The notes: generated by a model not told the origin, from the letters alone. Positions 46,563 through 56,489 are shown, counted from the stretch's first letter. The stretch: 64,000 nt of DNA from Muribaculum gordoncarteri (GCF_004803695.1 NZ_CP039393.1:1798001-1862000), one strand, 5' to 3'. Translations and numbers: made by a program.

Positions 46563-48005
46563 TTATTCAAATGTTTCTCCCTCCGATTCAAATACCTTCT
46601 CCTCGGTGTTGGATACGATGTTGGGCTTCTCGAGGCCGTAGTGCTTTTTGCTGTCAAGCACCTTGAGCCATATACCGAAGAACAACGCAAGCACTCCAAG
46701 CGAAGCAAAGAGGAGCATCGGATTGGTGTAGTTGTACTCCATCGGGTTGTCGACACCGGGGTTGGATGCGGTGAGCACCTTACCGATGAGGATGGGGAAC
46801 AGGCACAAGCCTATGTTCTGAACCCAGAATATCAGTGAATAGGCACTGCCCAGGAATCGCTCGTCCATAATCTTGGGCACCGAAGGCCACAATGCGGCGG
46901 GAACAAGCGAGAACGATATGCCAAGCACGATGATGGCGCTGAATGCCAATGCCTTACTCGGGAATGCGGGAAGCAGCAATGCAAATGTGCAGTGACACAT
47001 AATCATAAGCACGGCACTCACGATAAGCATCGTTGCACCCTTGCCCTTTACATCAAGGTATATACCCAGAAGCGGAGTCAGGGCAGCAGCTCCGATGGGG
47101 AACCAGCGGAATATGTCGGAAGCCGTGGTGGCGTCGATGCCGAGGTTGCACTGAAGCATGTTGGCGGCGTAACGCTGGAACGGGAATATAGCCGAATAGT
47201 AGAGCACGCAGAGCATGGCGACAATCCAGAAGAGCTTGCTGCTGAAGATGTTCTTTACATCACTGAGCTTGAACTCCTCTTCGGCGGGAGCATCGGGCAA
47301 CTTGGCGGCGTCAAGCTGCTTGTCAAATGCACGGTCGATAAATGTGAAGATGATGAAGCAGATGAGTCCGATGCACAACAGAGCCGTACAGAATGCCACA
47401 GGCACTACGACTGTGGGATCGTCCTTGCCCATCCAGTCGGCAAGACGGGGCGAAATAGAGAAGATGGCAAACACGCCGATACGCGCTATGGCCATCTCGG
47501 CACCCATGGCAAATGCCATCTCCTTGCCGTTAAACCACTTGGCAATGGCCTTCGACACGGTGATTCCGGCCATTTCACAGCCGCAACCGAATATCAGGAA
47601 GCCGAATGCGGCAAGCTTCGCGCTGCCGGGCATGCTGACCCACCAAGAGCTCAACCAGTGGTCGAGTGCGGTGCCCTGAAACCAGTCGCTTATCGCATAG
47701 AGCTTTATACAGGCTCCCACTACCATTATCGAGGCCGACAGCGTTCCGGTGAACCTCACGCCCATCTTGTCAAGAATTATACCGGCCAATATCAGGAAGC
47801 CGAACACATTGAGAATATACTCGGCGCCGGCATAGTATCCGAATGCATCGGGCGACCATCCGCGCTGAGTTTCAATCAAAGACTGAAGGGGCGACATTAC
47901 ATCCACAAACATGTAGGCAAAGAACATCATCGATGCCACAAGTATCAACGCACCCCATCTTACATACCACTTGTCGTTAAGGTATTGTTTTACGTTCGTT
48001 GTCAT
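46563..48005 (-). CDS. Major facilitator superfamily transporter
   Basis: 480 residues with 12 hydrophobic segments and a long central loop (about residues 230-260, acidic) between helices 6 and 7. The first loop has 'GIILDKMGVRFTG', the MFS motif A variant (G-x-x-x-D-x-x-G-x-R), and the second half 'GIYLDVKGKGATML'. It should move a small organic solute by ion coupling; nothing in the context fixes the substrate. Single gene with a TAATTTTG box about 33 bp upstream. Start is the ATG before TTNVKQYL. Confidence 0.88.
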   Translation of the reverse strand: MTTNVKQYLNDKWYVRWGALILVASMMFFAYMFVDVMSPLQSLIETQRGWSPDAFGYYAGAEYILNVFGFLILAGIILDKMGVRFTGTLSASIMVVGACIKLYAISDWFQGTALDHWLSSWWVSMPGSAKLAAFGFLIFGCGCEMAGITVSKAIAKWFNGKEMAFAMGAEMAIARIGVFAIFSISPRLADWMGKDDPTVVVPVAFCTALLCIGLICFIIFTFIDRAFDKQLDAAKLPDAPAEEEFKLSDVKNIFSSKLFWIVAMLCVLYYSAIFPFQRYAANMLQCNLGIDATTASDIFRWFPIGAAALTPLLGIYLDVKGKGATMLIVSAVLMIMCHCTFALLLPAFPSKALAFSAIIVLGISFSLVPAALWPSVPKIMDERFLGSAYSLIFWVQNIGLCLFPILIGKVLTASNPGVDNPMEYNYTNPMLLFASLGVLALFFGIWLKVLDSKKHYGLEKPNIVSNTEEKVFESEGETFE

Positions 48006-48037
48006 TTAAAGTTTTGCATTAATGTGATTATTTTCTA

Positions 48038-48045
48038 CAAAATTA
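48038..48045 (-). promoter_or_regulatory. -7 box of the MFS transporter gene
   Basis: Reverse strand TAATTTTG fits TAnnTTTG, 33 bp before the ATG. Confidence 0.4.
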
Positions 48046-48106
48046 AACAAAATCATGAGAATGACAGAAATATTCATTAATTTCGTAACAATAATTACCA
48101 TTTACG

Positions 48107-49228
48107 ATGTATTCACGCCAACCGTTTACCTTTGACCGTGTAGTGCGCATGATTATCTCATGCCTGGTGATATTTGCCGTGCTGTGGCTCATATATACGC
48201 TGCGTGGCGTATTGCTGCCCTTTTTCGTGGCCTGCCTCGTCGCCTACATCTTTGAGCCTTTCGTCCAGTTCAACCGCCAGCTGCTTCATCTGAAAGGCAG
48301 AGTCATAGCCATATTTGTAACCCTCTTTGAGGCTACATTCCTTTTCATTGCGTTATGTTATCTGCTCGTGCCCATGATTGTGTCGGAGATGGAACACATG
48401 GCCCATCTCCTGCGTCAATACTCCGAAACGCGCATCGACACCCCGTTTCTACCCGAAAGCGTACATGAGATAATAAAGAAGTACATCGACTTCGACTATC
48501 TGTCGCAACTGCTTGGCCGTGAGGATCGCATGAAGATGTTTGAAAGCGTCATCAGCTCCACCTGGTCGATTGTCACAAGCGGCATCAGCCTCATCATAGG
48601 CGTGCTGAGCTGGTTTATCGTCTTCCTCTATGTCATCTTCATCATGCTCGACTACGAGCGTCTTTCCAAAAGCTTCCACCGAATGGTGCCCCCGGCCTAC
48701 CGCAAGACGGTGTTCCGCATCGGCAACGACATCCAGCGCTCGATGAACCACTATTTCCGCGGTCAGGCACTCATATCGTTCTGCGTGGGAGTGCTCTTCT
48801 GCGTGGGCTTCCTCATCATCGGAATGCCGCTCGCCGTAATACTCGGAATGTTCATAGGACTGCTCAACATGGTTCCCTACCTGCAGTTGATATCACTCGT
48901 CCCCACCACCCTGCTGTGCCTCGTATGTTCGGTCGATTCCGGCATCGACTTCTGGGTCATATTCTGGGAGTGCATGGCCGTTTACTGCATCGTGCAGTGC
49001 ATTCAGGACTTGTTTCTTACACCCAAGATCATGGGTAAGGCAATGGGACTGAACCCAGCGATAATCCTGCTCTCGCTATCGGTGTGGGGCTCGCTGCTCG
49101 GATTCCTCGGACTCATCATAGCTCTGCCGCTCACAACCCTGCTGCTCGCTTACTACGACGAATATCTCACGGTAGTATCCCACCGGGCTGAAAAGCACGA
49201 CAAGCCCGACAAAAAAACTGCCACTTAA
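48107..49228 (+). CDS. AI-2E (PerM/UPF0118) family membrane protein
   Basis: 373 residues. Hydrophobic segments near residues 15-50, 65-90, 150-185 and a C-terminal group from 215 to 350 match the AI-2E transporter family, with the conserved C-terminal stretch 'GLLNMVPYLQLISLVPTTLL' broken over 250-270 and 'QDLFLTPKIMGKAMGLNPAIILLSL' over 305-330. Members export autoinducer-2 or act as Na+/H+ antiporters or permeases; the substrate here is unknown. It shares a divergent 101-bp gap with the MFS gene; TAATTTCG at 48078-48085 is a likely -7 box. Confidence 0.85.
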   Translation: MYSRQPFTFDRVVRMIISCLVIFAVLWLIYTLRGVLLPFFVACLVAYIFEPFVQFNRQLLHLKGRVIAIFVTLFEATFLFIALCYLLVPMIVSEMEHMAHLLRQYSETRIDTPFLPESVHEIIKKYIDFDYLSQLLGREDRMKMFESVISSTWSIVTSGISLIIGVLSWFIVFLYVIFIMLDYERLSKSFHRMVPPAYRKTVFRIGNDIQRSMNHYFRGQALISFCVGVLFCVGFLIIGMPLAVILGMFIGLLNMVPYLQLISLVPTTLLCLVCSVDSGIDFWVIFWECMAVYCIVQCIQDLFLTPKIMGKAMGLNPAIILLSLSVWGSLLGFLGLIIALPLTTLLLAYYDEYLTVVSHRAEKHDKPDKKTAT

Positions 49229-49238
49229 CACCTTATAA

Positions 49239-49274
49239 AAAAATCCGTTATGCCATAACGCTTAACGGATTTTT
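49239..49274. terminator. Bidirectional terminator between the AI-2E and mltG genes
   Basis: AAAAATCCGTTA (49239-49250) pairs with TAACGGATTTTT (49263-49274). The right arm includes the mltG stop codon, so the hairpin serves both converging genes. Confidence 0.8.
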
Positions 49275-50272
49275 CGTCTATCCAGTTCCTTTCGGTATCT
49301 CGCCGCATTCTTCTGATGCGTTGCAAAGTCGCTTGCAAAATTGTGCAGTCCCGAGAAATCCTCCTTGGCACACATGTATATGTAGTTGTGAGGCTTCGAC
49401 TTGAGCAATGCGTCGAGAGTACGCGCCGACGGCATCCTGATGGGTCCCGGAGGAAGTCCCGGATTCTTATAGGTATTATAGGGCGATGCCACCGCGAGGT
49501 GAGCACCCGTGATGCGACGCAGCCCGAAATCGCCCACCGCATATTTCACCGTCGGGTCGGCCTGAAGCAGCATGCCACGGTTCAATCGGTTCATATAGAG
49601 CCGCGCCACCACGCCTCGCTCCTCGGCGTTATTGGTTTCCTCCTCGGCGATTGAAGCCACTGTAGCCGCCTGCACCGGTGTCAGTCCGAGCGACTTCGCC
49701 TTAGCCCTCCGCTCGTCGTTCCAGAATCGATTGCGGTAGTCAAGCAGTCGCTTCACCACGCTTTCAGGACTTGCCGTCCAGTAAAATTCGTATGTATCGG
49801 GCAGAAACGCGGCTATATAGGTAGGCTTGGTGAATCCCGCACCGGGAAGCACCTCGTCACACGCCTTCATAAACTGCAGCGAGTCGAGTTCAAGCCTCTC
49901 GCCCACCCTCGACGCGAGTTGGTCGAGAGTGCGTATATTGTTGAATGTAAGTTTAATCGGAGTTTGTGCGCCGCGCGAAATCTTCCGTGCTATGTCGATG
50001 GCCGACATACCCGGTTCGATAAGATAAGCACCGTTTACAGCCTCCTTGCCCGAAAGCCGCATTATCTTGTCGGCCTTGGCACCCGTGTCGCCAAGACGCT
50101 GCTTAAGTTCACGTGACACATCGTCGGGCGACGCATTGCTGCCCACATACACCCACTGCTCCGACTCGCCGTCGTAACCGCGTGTATATCCGACAAAAAC
50201 GGTCACGCCCACAATCGCAATCGCCGCCACCGCCGCGACTATCGATAACCATATTATACTCTTCTTACTCAT
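49262..50272 (-). CDS. mltG: Endolytic murein transglycosylase MltG
   Basis: 336 residues. One N-terminal membrane helix (about 7-28) is followed by a LysM-like region and the YceG catalytic domain. The catalytic Glu lies in 'VASIAEEETNNAEERGVVARLYMNRL', given here as a conserved block near residues 210-235 (key motif IAEEE), with 'LLQADPTVKYA' and 'SPYNTYKNPGLPPGPI' close behind. It cuts nascent glycan strands to end their growth. Start is the ATG before SKKSIIWL. TATTTTTG on the minus strand (plus 50281-50288) is a plausible -7 box. Confidence 0.92.
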   Translation of the reverse strand: MSKKSIIWLSIVAAVAAIAIVGVTVFVGYTRGYDGESEQWVYVGSNASPDDVSRELKQRLGDTGAKADKIMRLSGKEAVNGAYLIEPGMSAIDIARKISRGAQTPIKLTFNNIRTLDQLASRVGERLELDSLQFMKACDEVLPGAGFTKPTYIAAFLPDTYEFYWTASPESVVKRLLDYRNRFWNDERRAKAKSLGLTPVQAATVASIAEEETNNAEERGVVARLYMNRLNRGMLLQADPTVKYAVGDFGLRRITGAHLAVASPYNTYKNPGLPPGPIRMPSARTLDALLKSKPHNYIYMCAKEDFSGLHNFASDFATHQKNAARYRKELDRRKIR

Positions 50273-50349
50273 ATCGGATACAAAAATACGAATAAGTTAA
50301 TATCCCACGAAAAAATCCCCCCATTTTCCCATCCCCGGCCCCCTCCGAA

Positions 50350-50480
50350 AATCCTCGCGTTAGCGAAAAAGCTGCTGATGGGTATGCAACCCACAAGGGG
50401 TAGCCTCCTGATATGCATTCCCTTCCACGGATGACGCTTCGCTCACCCGCGGTTAAACACATGTAATGCCTTCGGCATAC
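50350..50480 (-). repeat. Intergenic repeat-like segment
   Basis: The 303-bp gap 50273-50575 holds the fbp promoter and a GC-richer segment with no credible gene. The strings CGCGTTAGCG, AAAGCTGC and ATGCAACCCACAA in it recur in the gap at 54774-54812 in changed order. This suggests a dispersed intergenic repeat family; the small minus-strand ORF across it is judged spurious. Confidence 0.4.
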
Positions 50481-50518
50481 TCCTCCACTACATTTCGCGC
50501 AAAAAATCGACTTCGGCA

Positions 50519-50550
50519 CTTGCCGATAAACTTTTTATTCTGTAAATTTG
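50519..50550 (+). promoter_or_regulatory. fbp promoter
   Basis: CTTG (50519-50522), 20 nt, TAAATTTG (50543-50550), ending 25 bp before the fbp ATG. Matches the Bacteroidetes consensus. Confidence 0.65.
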
Positions 50551-50575
50551 TCTTACTTCATGAACACTTTACACC

Positions 50576-52585
50576 ATGTCGACTCCAAATACCACAATAA
50601 CACCCCAGACAATCGAGAATGACCGTCGAGTACTCGAACTCCTGTCACAAACTTTCAACGATGTCAGTTCGGCAAGCACCGAGATAATCAATCTTGAAGC
50701 CATCCTCAACCTCCCCAAAGGCACCGAACACTTCGTGGCCGACCTCCACGGCGAGCATGAGGCATTCCGTCACATCCTCAAAAACGCCTCGGGCAACATC
50801 AAGCGCAAGGTCACCGAGATATTCGGCACAACCATGCGCGAGCAGGAAATCAGGGAACTTTGCACGCTCATATACTATCCCGAGCGCAAACTTGAATACA
50901 TAAAAGCATCGGAAAACGACCTCGACGACTTCTACAACATAACTCTGCACCAGCTCATCAAGGTGTGCCAAAGCGTTTCATCGAAGTACACCCGCTCAAA
51001 GGTGCGCAAGGCGCTCCCGCGAGAATTTGCCTACATCATCGAGGAGCTGCTTCACGAGTCATCGTCGGACGACAACAAGCAGCCCTACTTCAACCGCATC
51101 ATCGAAACCATCATCACCACCGGTCAGGCCGACGCATTCATTGCGGCGCTATGCAACGTGATCCAGCGATTGAGCATCGACCAGCTGCACATACTCGGCG
51201 ACATATTTGACCGAGGCCCCGGCGCACACATAATCATGGATACGCTGTGCGACTACGGGCAGTTTGACATCCAATGGGGCAACCACGACGCACTGTGGAT
51301 GGGCGCGGCTGCCGGCAACGACTGCTGCATAGCCAATGTGCTGCGACTCTCACTGCGTTACGGCAATCTCGCCACGCTCGAGGACGGCTACGGCATCAAC
51401 CTCGTGCCACTCGCAACATTCGCCATGGAAACCTACGGCGACGACCCGTGCGACTTCTTCGGCCCGCATCTCGACACCGACGACACCACCCACAACGAAA
51501 AGACCCGACGCCTCATCGCCCAGATGCACAAGGCAATCAGCATAATACAGTTCAAGCTCGAAGCCGCCCTCATCGACAAGCGCCCCGAGTGGAACATGGC
51601 CGACCGCAAGCTGCTCGAGCACATCGACTTCGACCGCAAGGTGTTTACCCTCGACGGCAAGGACTACGAGATGCGCGACATCAACTTCCCCACAGTCGAC
51701 CCGGCCGACCCCTACCGCCTCACCCCCGAGGAGGAGGACCTCGTGATGAAGCTGCACCACTCATTCAAGGTGAGCGACAAGCTCAAGAAGCACGTGCAGT
51801 GCCTCTTTACCAACGGGTGCATGTATGGCATCTACAACTCCAACCTGCTCTTCCACGCGTCGATGCCGCTCAACGCCGACGGCTCGCTCAAGGAGGTCGA
51901 CCTGCGCGGACAGCGTTACAAGGGCCGCGAACTCTTTCACCGCATAGGCATGATGATGCGCTCGGCCTACAACGATGACACCCCGGCCGACGAGAAAGAC
52001 TTCGCCATCGACTACTACTGGTATCTGTGGTGCGGTCAGGAATCGCCGCTGTTTGACAAGTCGAAGATGGCTACATTTGAACGCTACTTCCTCACCGATA
52101 AGTCGACCCACAAGGAGGAGAAGGGCTACTACTACACACTGCGCGACAACGAGGAGGTGTGCGACAGGATTCTCGACGCATTCGGAGTGACGGGACAGCA
52201 CCGACACATAATAAACGGACATGTACCCGTGCGCACCAACAAAGGTGAAACCCCTATACGCGCCAACGGCAAACTGATGGTGATCGACGGCGGATTTGCC
52301 AAAGCCTACCACAACACCACCGGAATCGCGGGCTACACGCTCGTCTACCACAGCCGCGGGTTCCAGCTCGTGCAACACGAGCCCTTCACATCGGCCGAGG
52401 AGGCCATCAAGAACGGAACCGACATCGTAAGCTCAACTCAGATTGTCGAGCTTAGCTCACAGCGCATGAGAGTGCGCGACACCGACAAGGGAAAGGAGCT
52501 GCTGGGACAGATACACGAGCTGACCGAACTCCTCTATGCCTATCGCCATGGAATCATAAAGGAGCGTGCCAAGAAACTCGGCTGA
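50576..52585 (+). CDS. fbp: Class III fructose-1,6-bisphosphatase
   Basis: 669 residues, the size of the Firmicutes/Bacteroidetes class III enzyme. Metallophosphatase motifs are 'VADLHGEHEAF' (53-63), 'LGDIFDRGPG', 'WGNHDALWMGAA', and later 'INGHVPVRTNKGE' and 'VIDGGFAKAYH'. It removes the 1-phosphate from fructose-1,6-bisphosphate, the key step of gluconeogenesis. Cytoplasmic, single gene with its own promoter at 50519. Start is the ATG before STPNTT. Unrelated in sequence to class I and II enzymes, which explains its length. Confidence 0.95.
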   Translation: MSTPNTTITPQTIENDRRVLELLSQTFNDVSSASTEIINLEAILNLPKGTEHFVADLHGEHEAFRHILKNASGNIKRKVTEIFGTTMREQEIRELCTLIYYPERKLEYIKASENDLDDFYNITLHQLIKVCQSVSSKYTRSKVRKALPREFAYIIEELLHESSSDDNKQPYFNRIIETIITTGQADAFIAALCNVIQRLSIDQLHILGDIFDRGPGAHIIMDTLCDYGQFDIQWGNHDALWMGAAAGNDCCIANVLRLSLRYGNLATLEDGYGINLVPLATFAMETYGDDPCDFFGPHLDTDDTTHNEKTRRLIAQMHKAISIIQFKLEAALIDKRPEWNMADRKLLEHIDFDRKVFTLDGKDYEMRDINFPTVDPADPYRLTPEEEDLVMKLHHSFKVSDKLKKHVQCLFTNGCMYGIYNSNLLFHASMPLNADGSLKEVDLRGQRYKGRELFHRIGMMMRSAYNDDTPADEKDFAIDYYWYLWCGQESPLFDKSKMATFERYFLTDKSTHKEEKGYYYTLRDNEEVCDRILDAFGVTGQHRHIINGHVPVRTNKGETPIRANGKLMVIDGGFAKAYHNTTGIAGYTLVYHSRGFQLVQHEPFTSAEEAIKNGTDIVSSTQIVELSSQRMRVRDTDKGKELLGQIHELTELLYAYRHGIIKERAKKLG

Positions 52586-52588
52586 GGA

Positions 52589-52620
52589 GTTGTGAGTTAC
52601 GCGGAATAGTATTAAATTTG
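52589..52620 (+). promoter_or_regulatory. Promoter of the DUF2264 gene
   Basis: GTTG (52589-52592), 20 nt, TAAATTTG (52613-52620), 62 bp before the ATG. Near-consensus Bacteroidetes promoter. Confidence 0.6.
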
Positions 52621-52681
52621 TGACGGAACCTGATTTTTCAGGCTCCCCAAGTATCACATAAATGGAAAAAGTGCATCTATC

Positions 52682-54709
52682 ATGAAATTAGGACTGACTT
52701 TTGTGTTGGCCTGCCTCTCATTGTTTCCCATTGCGACATCGGCAGCCGACAAGGCCGGGCAAACACGACCCGATACCGAAAACACCTTTGTATTGCAAAA
52801 CCCCGACTATCAGAAAAGCCCCTATAGCGGAATGACGAGGGCGCATTGGCTGAAAGCCGCCGAATATCTGCTCAACGGAGCATTCGGCTACATCCACACC
52901 CTCGACGACCCTATGTACTTCCCCAAGCAGCTCCAGAAGACCTATCCCAACAACGACAACGACACCCGCACAGCCAAGCTTGAAGGATTGGCGCGAACAC
53001 TCTTTGTGGCCGCTCCGCTGCTCAAGGAGAACCCCGACCTCACCCTCAACGGCATACGCGTGGCCGACTACTACCGCCATCAGCTCGTGAGCCTCTCCGA
53101 CTCCACGAGCAAGCACTACATCCCCCACCGCACCGGTGGCCCGAGCCAGACACTGCTTGAACTCGGTTCGCTCGCCATATCCATGAAAGCCGCCGAGGAG
53201 GTGCTGTGGGACGCCCTGACCCAGAAGCAGAAGGACGACCTGGCAGCCACGATGCTGAGCTACGGCAACGGCCCGTCGATTGGCTCCAACTGGATGTTTT
53301 TCAACGTATTCATCATGAGCTTCATGAAGGAGCACGGATATGAGGTAAACGAAACACAATTAAAGGATTTTCTTGAAAAGCTCCTTGCCCGATACCGTGG
53401 CGAGGGATGGTACAACGACGCTCCGGCCTACGACTACTACAGCATGTGGGCCTATCAGAGCTACGGCCCGCTGTGGGCTGTGATGTGGGGCGACAAGCAA
53501 TATCCCGAACTGGCCCGCCGGTTCCTCGCCAACCAAAACGACATGATCGACAACTATCCCTATATGTTCAACCGCGACGGACGCATGAACATGTGGGGAC
53601 GCAGCATCTGCTACCGTTTTGCCGCCGTGACCCCGCTGCCGCTGATCGAATACGGCAAGCACGAAGGAGTCAACTACGGATGGCTGCGACGCATAGCATC
53701 GTCGACACTGCTGCAGTTCATGCAACACCCCGAGTTCCTTGAAAACGGAGTGCCTACGATGGGCTTCTACGGCCCCTTTGCCCCGGCGGTGCAGATCTAC
53801 TCGTGCCGAGGCAGCGTCTACTGGTGTGGCAAGGCATTCCTCGGCCTGCTGCTCCCAGAGGATTCGGAGTACTGGTCGGCAGTGGAAAACAACGGCCCGT
53901 GGGAAAGCGACCTGCTTCCAGGAAAGGTCTACCACAAGTTCCAGCCTGCTACCAATCTGCTCATAACCGACTATCCCAACTCGGGAGCATCGGAAATGCG
54001 CTCATGGTGCCATGAAACGGTAGCAGCCGACTGGCAGAAGTTCCGCAGCTCCGAGAACTACAACAAGCTCGCCTACAACACTGAATTTCCCTGGATGGCC
54101 GACGGTGACAACGGCGAGGTGTCGATGAACTATGCCACCAAAAACCGCGACAACCGCTGGGAAGTATTGAGGCTCTACACGTTCCGCAGCTTCGACGACG
54201 ATGTGTACCGCCGTGACGCGGTGCTTGAAACCGACACGACAGTACGCTATCAGTTGGCCGACATATCGCTCCCCGACGGCATCCTGCGCATCGACAAGGT
54301 GTCGACAGGCAATCCCACCCAAGTGCGCCTCGGCAACTACTCGCTGCCTCAGCTCGACGGCGACATAAAGGAGATGACTCGCACACTCGACAAGGGCTAC
54401 ACGGCCAGCATCATCGACAACGGCGACTATCAGCTCGCAACCGTTGCCCTTAAAGGATGGAAGAACGGCGTTAAGGTTCAGCGTCCCAAGGGTCTGCACC
54501 CCGTCAGCTCAATATGTGCGGTACCCGTGACCGAAGCCGATGTCAACGACAGCGACATATTCGTGACCCTGCACCTGTGGAAGAAGAGCGACAACGCGTT
54601 CACCGACAAGGAGCTGCGTCCCGTAAAATCGGTAAAAATATCCAAGGACCGCAAACAGGTCACCGTAAAGCTCGCCGACGGCCGCACCAAAACCGTCAAC
54701 TTCAACTAA
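52682..54709 (+). CDS. Exported DUF2264 family protein (probable glycan-active)
   Basis: 675 residues with a signal peptide (about 1-21, cleaved near 'TSAAD'). Residues 45-400 form the helical DUF2264 domain: '[15 protein letters not shown]', '[17 protein letters not shown]', '[15 protein letters not shown]', '[20 protein letters not shown]'. The C-terminal part is beta-rich. In Bacteroidetes this family belongs to alpha/alpha-toroid proteins found with polysaccharide-degrading enzymes, with some members suspected to be glycoside hydrolases or lyases; activity is not established. Periplasmic. It has its own promoter and ends at a GC-rich hairpin. Confidence 0.87.
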   Translation: MKLGLTFVLACLSLFPIATSAADKAGQTRPDTENTFVLQNPDYQKSPYSGMTRAHWLKAAEYLLNGAFGYIHTLDDPMYFPKQLQKTYPNNDNDTRTAKLEGLARTLFVAAPLLKENPDLTLNGIRVADYYRHQLVSLSDSTSKHYIPHRTGGPSQTLLELGSLAISMKAAEEVLWDALTQKQKDDLAATMLSYGNGPSIGSNWMFFNVFIMSFMKEHGYEVNETQLKDFLEKLLARYRGEGWYNDAPAYDYYSMWAYQSYGPLWAVMWGDKQYPELARRFLANQNDMIDNYPYMFNRDGRMNMWGRSICYRFAAVTPLPLIEYGKHEGVNYGWLRRIASSTLLQFMQHPEFLENGVPTMGFYGPFAPAVQIYSCRGSVYWCGKAFLGLLLPEDSEYWSAVENNGPWESDLLPGKVYHKFQPATNLLITDYPNSGASEMRSWCHETVAADWQKFRSSENYNKLAYNTEFPWMADGDNGEVSMNYATKNRDNRWEVLRLYTFRSFDDDVYRRDAVLETDTTVRYQLADISLPDGILRIDKVSTGNPTQVRLGNYSLPQLDGDIKEMTRTLDKGYTASIIDNGDYQLATVALKGWKNGVKVQRPKGLHPVSSICAVPVTEADVNDSDIFVTLHLWKKSDNAFTDKELRPVKSVKISKDRKQVTVKLADGRTKTVNFN

Positions 54710-54716
54710 CACTCCC

Positions 54717-54756
54717 CCGGGCCATGTGGCAATATGTATGTTGCAGCATGGCCCGG
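54717..54756 (+). terminator. Hairpin after the DUF2264 gene
   Basis: CCGGGCCATG (54717-54726) pairs with CATGGCCCGG (54747-54756). No T tract follows, so termination strength is uncertain. Confidence 0.5.
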
Positions 54757-54773
54757 ACGATATTATGCAACCC

Positions 54774-54812
54774 ACAAATCCCCGCGTTAGCGCCAAAGCT
54801 GCAGAACAGCTT
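54774..54812 (+). repeat. Second copy of the intergenic repeat-like motifs
   Basis: ATGCAACCCACAA followed by CGCGTTAGCG and AAAGCTGC, the same modules as at 50350-50400 but reordered. The gap 54710-55094 otherwise holds a hairpin, a promoter at 54931 and the left end of the IS. Confidence 0.4.
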
Positions 54813-54930
54813 AATAACGTTAGGCCCGCGCAAGGCCGCCGTTAGGCGTCAGTCCCGTGTATCCTTTTGCCGCATCATTTTAGAGAGTATGTGCAAATTG
54901 AAAGCCTTTCATCAAAACGCACCGCAGATT

Positions 54931-54962
54931 GTTGCTTTTTTATCAACAAATATATAACTTCG
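54931..54962 (+). promoter_or_regulatory. Promoter left of the IS, orphaned from its gene
   Basis: GTTG (54931-54934), 20 nt, TAACTTCG (54955-54962, one mismatch to TAnnTTTG). Transcription would start a few bases before the IS end at 54976. It probably drove the gene whose 5' end is now missing at 56684. Confidence 0.5.
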
Positions 54963-55044
54963 CAATCCGAATATATAGGGATACTCAGTTAATTGCCAAC
55001 TAATTGTTTGCCAAAGTCGTAGATATTTTGTAACTTTACAATGA

Positions 55045-55080
55045 ACCCCCGATGGACCCATCACGGGCTTATTCGGGGGT
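55045..55080 (+). other. Hairpin in the IS leader
   Basis: ACCCCCGA (55045-55052) pairs with TCGGGGGT (55073-55080), upstream of the transposase start. Such hairpins can protect an IS against read-through transcription; here this is inference. Confidence 0.45.
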
Positions 55081-55100
55081 AATTCTTAAAATAATTGTAC

Positions 55101-56489
55101 GTGAAGTTACGAAAAATATCCGAGATTACGGCCACGTTGCCGTTTACCGAGTTCGATTTCATGCAAAAATATCGCGAGAGTTTTGCCGTAAGCGAGCTCG
55201 GGCGCATCCATGCGCAATTGCCATTGAAAGAACTGGCAGAGAAAATCCGTTCGCATTTTCCCAAAACGCATCCTCAGGGCAACACTCCGATGTTCCCGCC
55301 GGAGGGAGAGGTGGCGCTGATGTTTCTCAAGCCATATACCGGACAGTCGGATGACGGCCTGATCGAGATGCTCAACGGCAGTATACACATACAGATGTTC
55401 TGCGGGGTGCTCATAGATCCGGCCAACCCCATAAAGAACGGCAAGATAGTCAGTGCTATCCGTCAGCGTATAGCCGGAGCTCTTGATATCAAAGAACTAC
55501 AGAAATTGCTGTATGACAAGTGGGGCGGTTTGTTAAAAGACAAGAACCTGTGCCTGACCGACGCCACCTGTTACGAGAGCCATCTGCGATTCCCGACAGA
55601 TGTAAAGCTGTTGTGGGAATGCTGCGAGTGGATTCAATCACTTATAAAAAAGACCTGCAAGGCGTTGAAGGAACGGTTGCCACGCAACAAGTATCGTGAT
55701 ATTGACCGCGACAGACTCACCTATGCCAAGCATCGCAAGCACACCAGGGCGGCAACCGCCAAACTCCGCCGTCGATTGCTCGGCCTGCTTTCCAAACAGA
55801 TAGGTCAATGGAACAGAATCTGCAAGATACACACCGTTGACATCACGCTCACCGCAGAGCAAAGCAAGCGTCTCAGTGCATTAAAAGAGGTGTATCGCCA
55901 GCAGAGCGCACTTGCTCAGAAAAAGGAGGTGAAACACCGTATCGTCAGCATAGACCGTCCGTACATCCGTCCTATTGTCAGAGGCAAGGAGAACAAGCGA
56001 GTGGAGTTCGGAGTCAAGGTCAACAACATCCAGATTGACGGAATTTCATTCATCGAACACCATTCCTTCGAAGCCTTCAACGAGGGCGTGAGATTACAGG
56101 AGTGTATTGAATATCAACAGGAACTGACCGGTATCAAAGTGACCAGGGTAGGGGCAGACACCATCTATGCCAACAACGACAACCGGCGGTATTGCACCGA
56201 AAACGGCATGACGACCTGTTTTGTCCGCAAAGGCCCGAAGCCCAAGGATGAAGATGCTGACATAAGCACAGCCCGACGAATAATCGGGACACTGCGCTCT
56301 ACCGCCATGGAGGGCAGTTTCGGTAATCAGAAACAACACTACAGCGTTGGCCGGATAGCGGCACGCAACTCCCGCAGCGAAACCCTGCTGCTCTTTTTCG
56401 GCATCCACATGGCAAACGCCGCAACACTTGCCGCCCGACAACTCGCCATCGAAGAAAAAGAGAAGCAGTTACAAAAACAGCGAGCGTGA
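55101..56489 (+). CDS. DDE transposase of the IS5/IS1182-like element
   Basis: About 462 residues from a GTG at 55101; a TTG at 55095 and an ATG at 55161 (MQKYRESF) are alternatives. The N-terminal DUF772-like part ('MFPPEGEVALMFLKPYTGQSDDGL', positions about 72-95, core ALMFLKPYTG) binds DNA. Catalytic candidates are Asp in 'CLTDATCYESHLRFPTD', Asp in 'VTRVGADTIYANNDNRRYC' (core VGADTIYA) and Glu in 'TAMEGSFGNQKQHY'. A basic central region (about 190-250) is typical of the group. No stops or frameshifts, so possibly active. It ends 170 bp before the right inverted repeat. Confidence 0.82.
   Translation: MKLRKISEITATLPFTEFDFMQKYRESFAVSELGRIHAQLPLKELAEKIRSHFPKTHPQGNTPMFPPEGEVALMFLKPYTGQSDDGLIEMLNGSIHIQMFCGVLIDPANPIKNGKIVSAIRQRIAGALDIKELQKLLYDKWGGLLKDKNLCLTDATCYESHLRFPTDVKLLWECCEWIQSLIKKTCKALKERLPRNKYRDIDRDRLTYAKHRKHTRAATAKLRRRLLGLLSKQIGQWNRICKIHTVDITLTAEQSKRLSALKEVYRQQSALAQKKEVKHRIVSIDRPYIRPIVRGKENKRVEFGVKVNNIQIDGISFIEHHSFEAFNEGVRLQECIEYQQELTGIKVTRVGADTIYANNDNRRYCTENGMTTCFVRKGPKPKDEDADISTARRIIGTLRSTAMEGSFGNQKQHYSVGRIAARNSRSETLLLFFGIHMANAATLAARQLAIEEKEKQLQKQRA

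Noticed and set aside
46992-48080. 362-codon ORF opposite the MFS transporter gene
   Set aside because: Antisense shadow, His- and Glu-rich with no protein-like motifs; the minus-strand gene has 12 clear membrane segments.
50265-50519. 84-codon minus ORF over the gap upstream of fbp
   Set aside because: Overlaps the mltG start and falls in the repeat-like segment; no start signal or conserved features.
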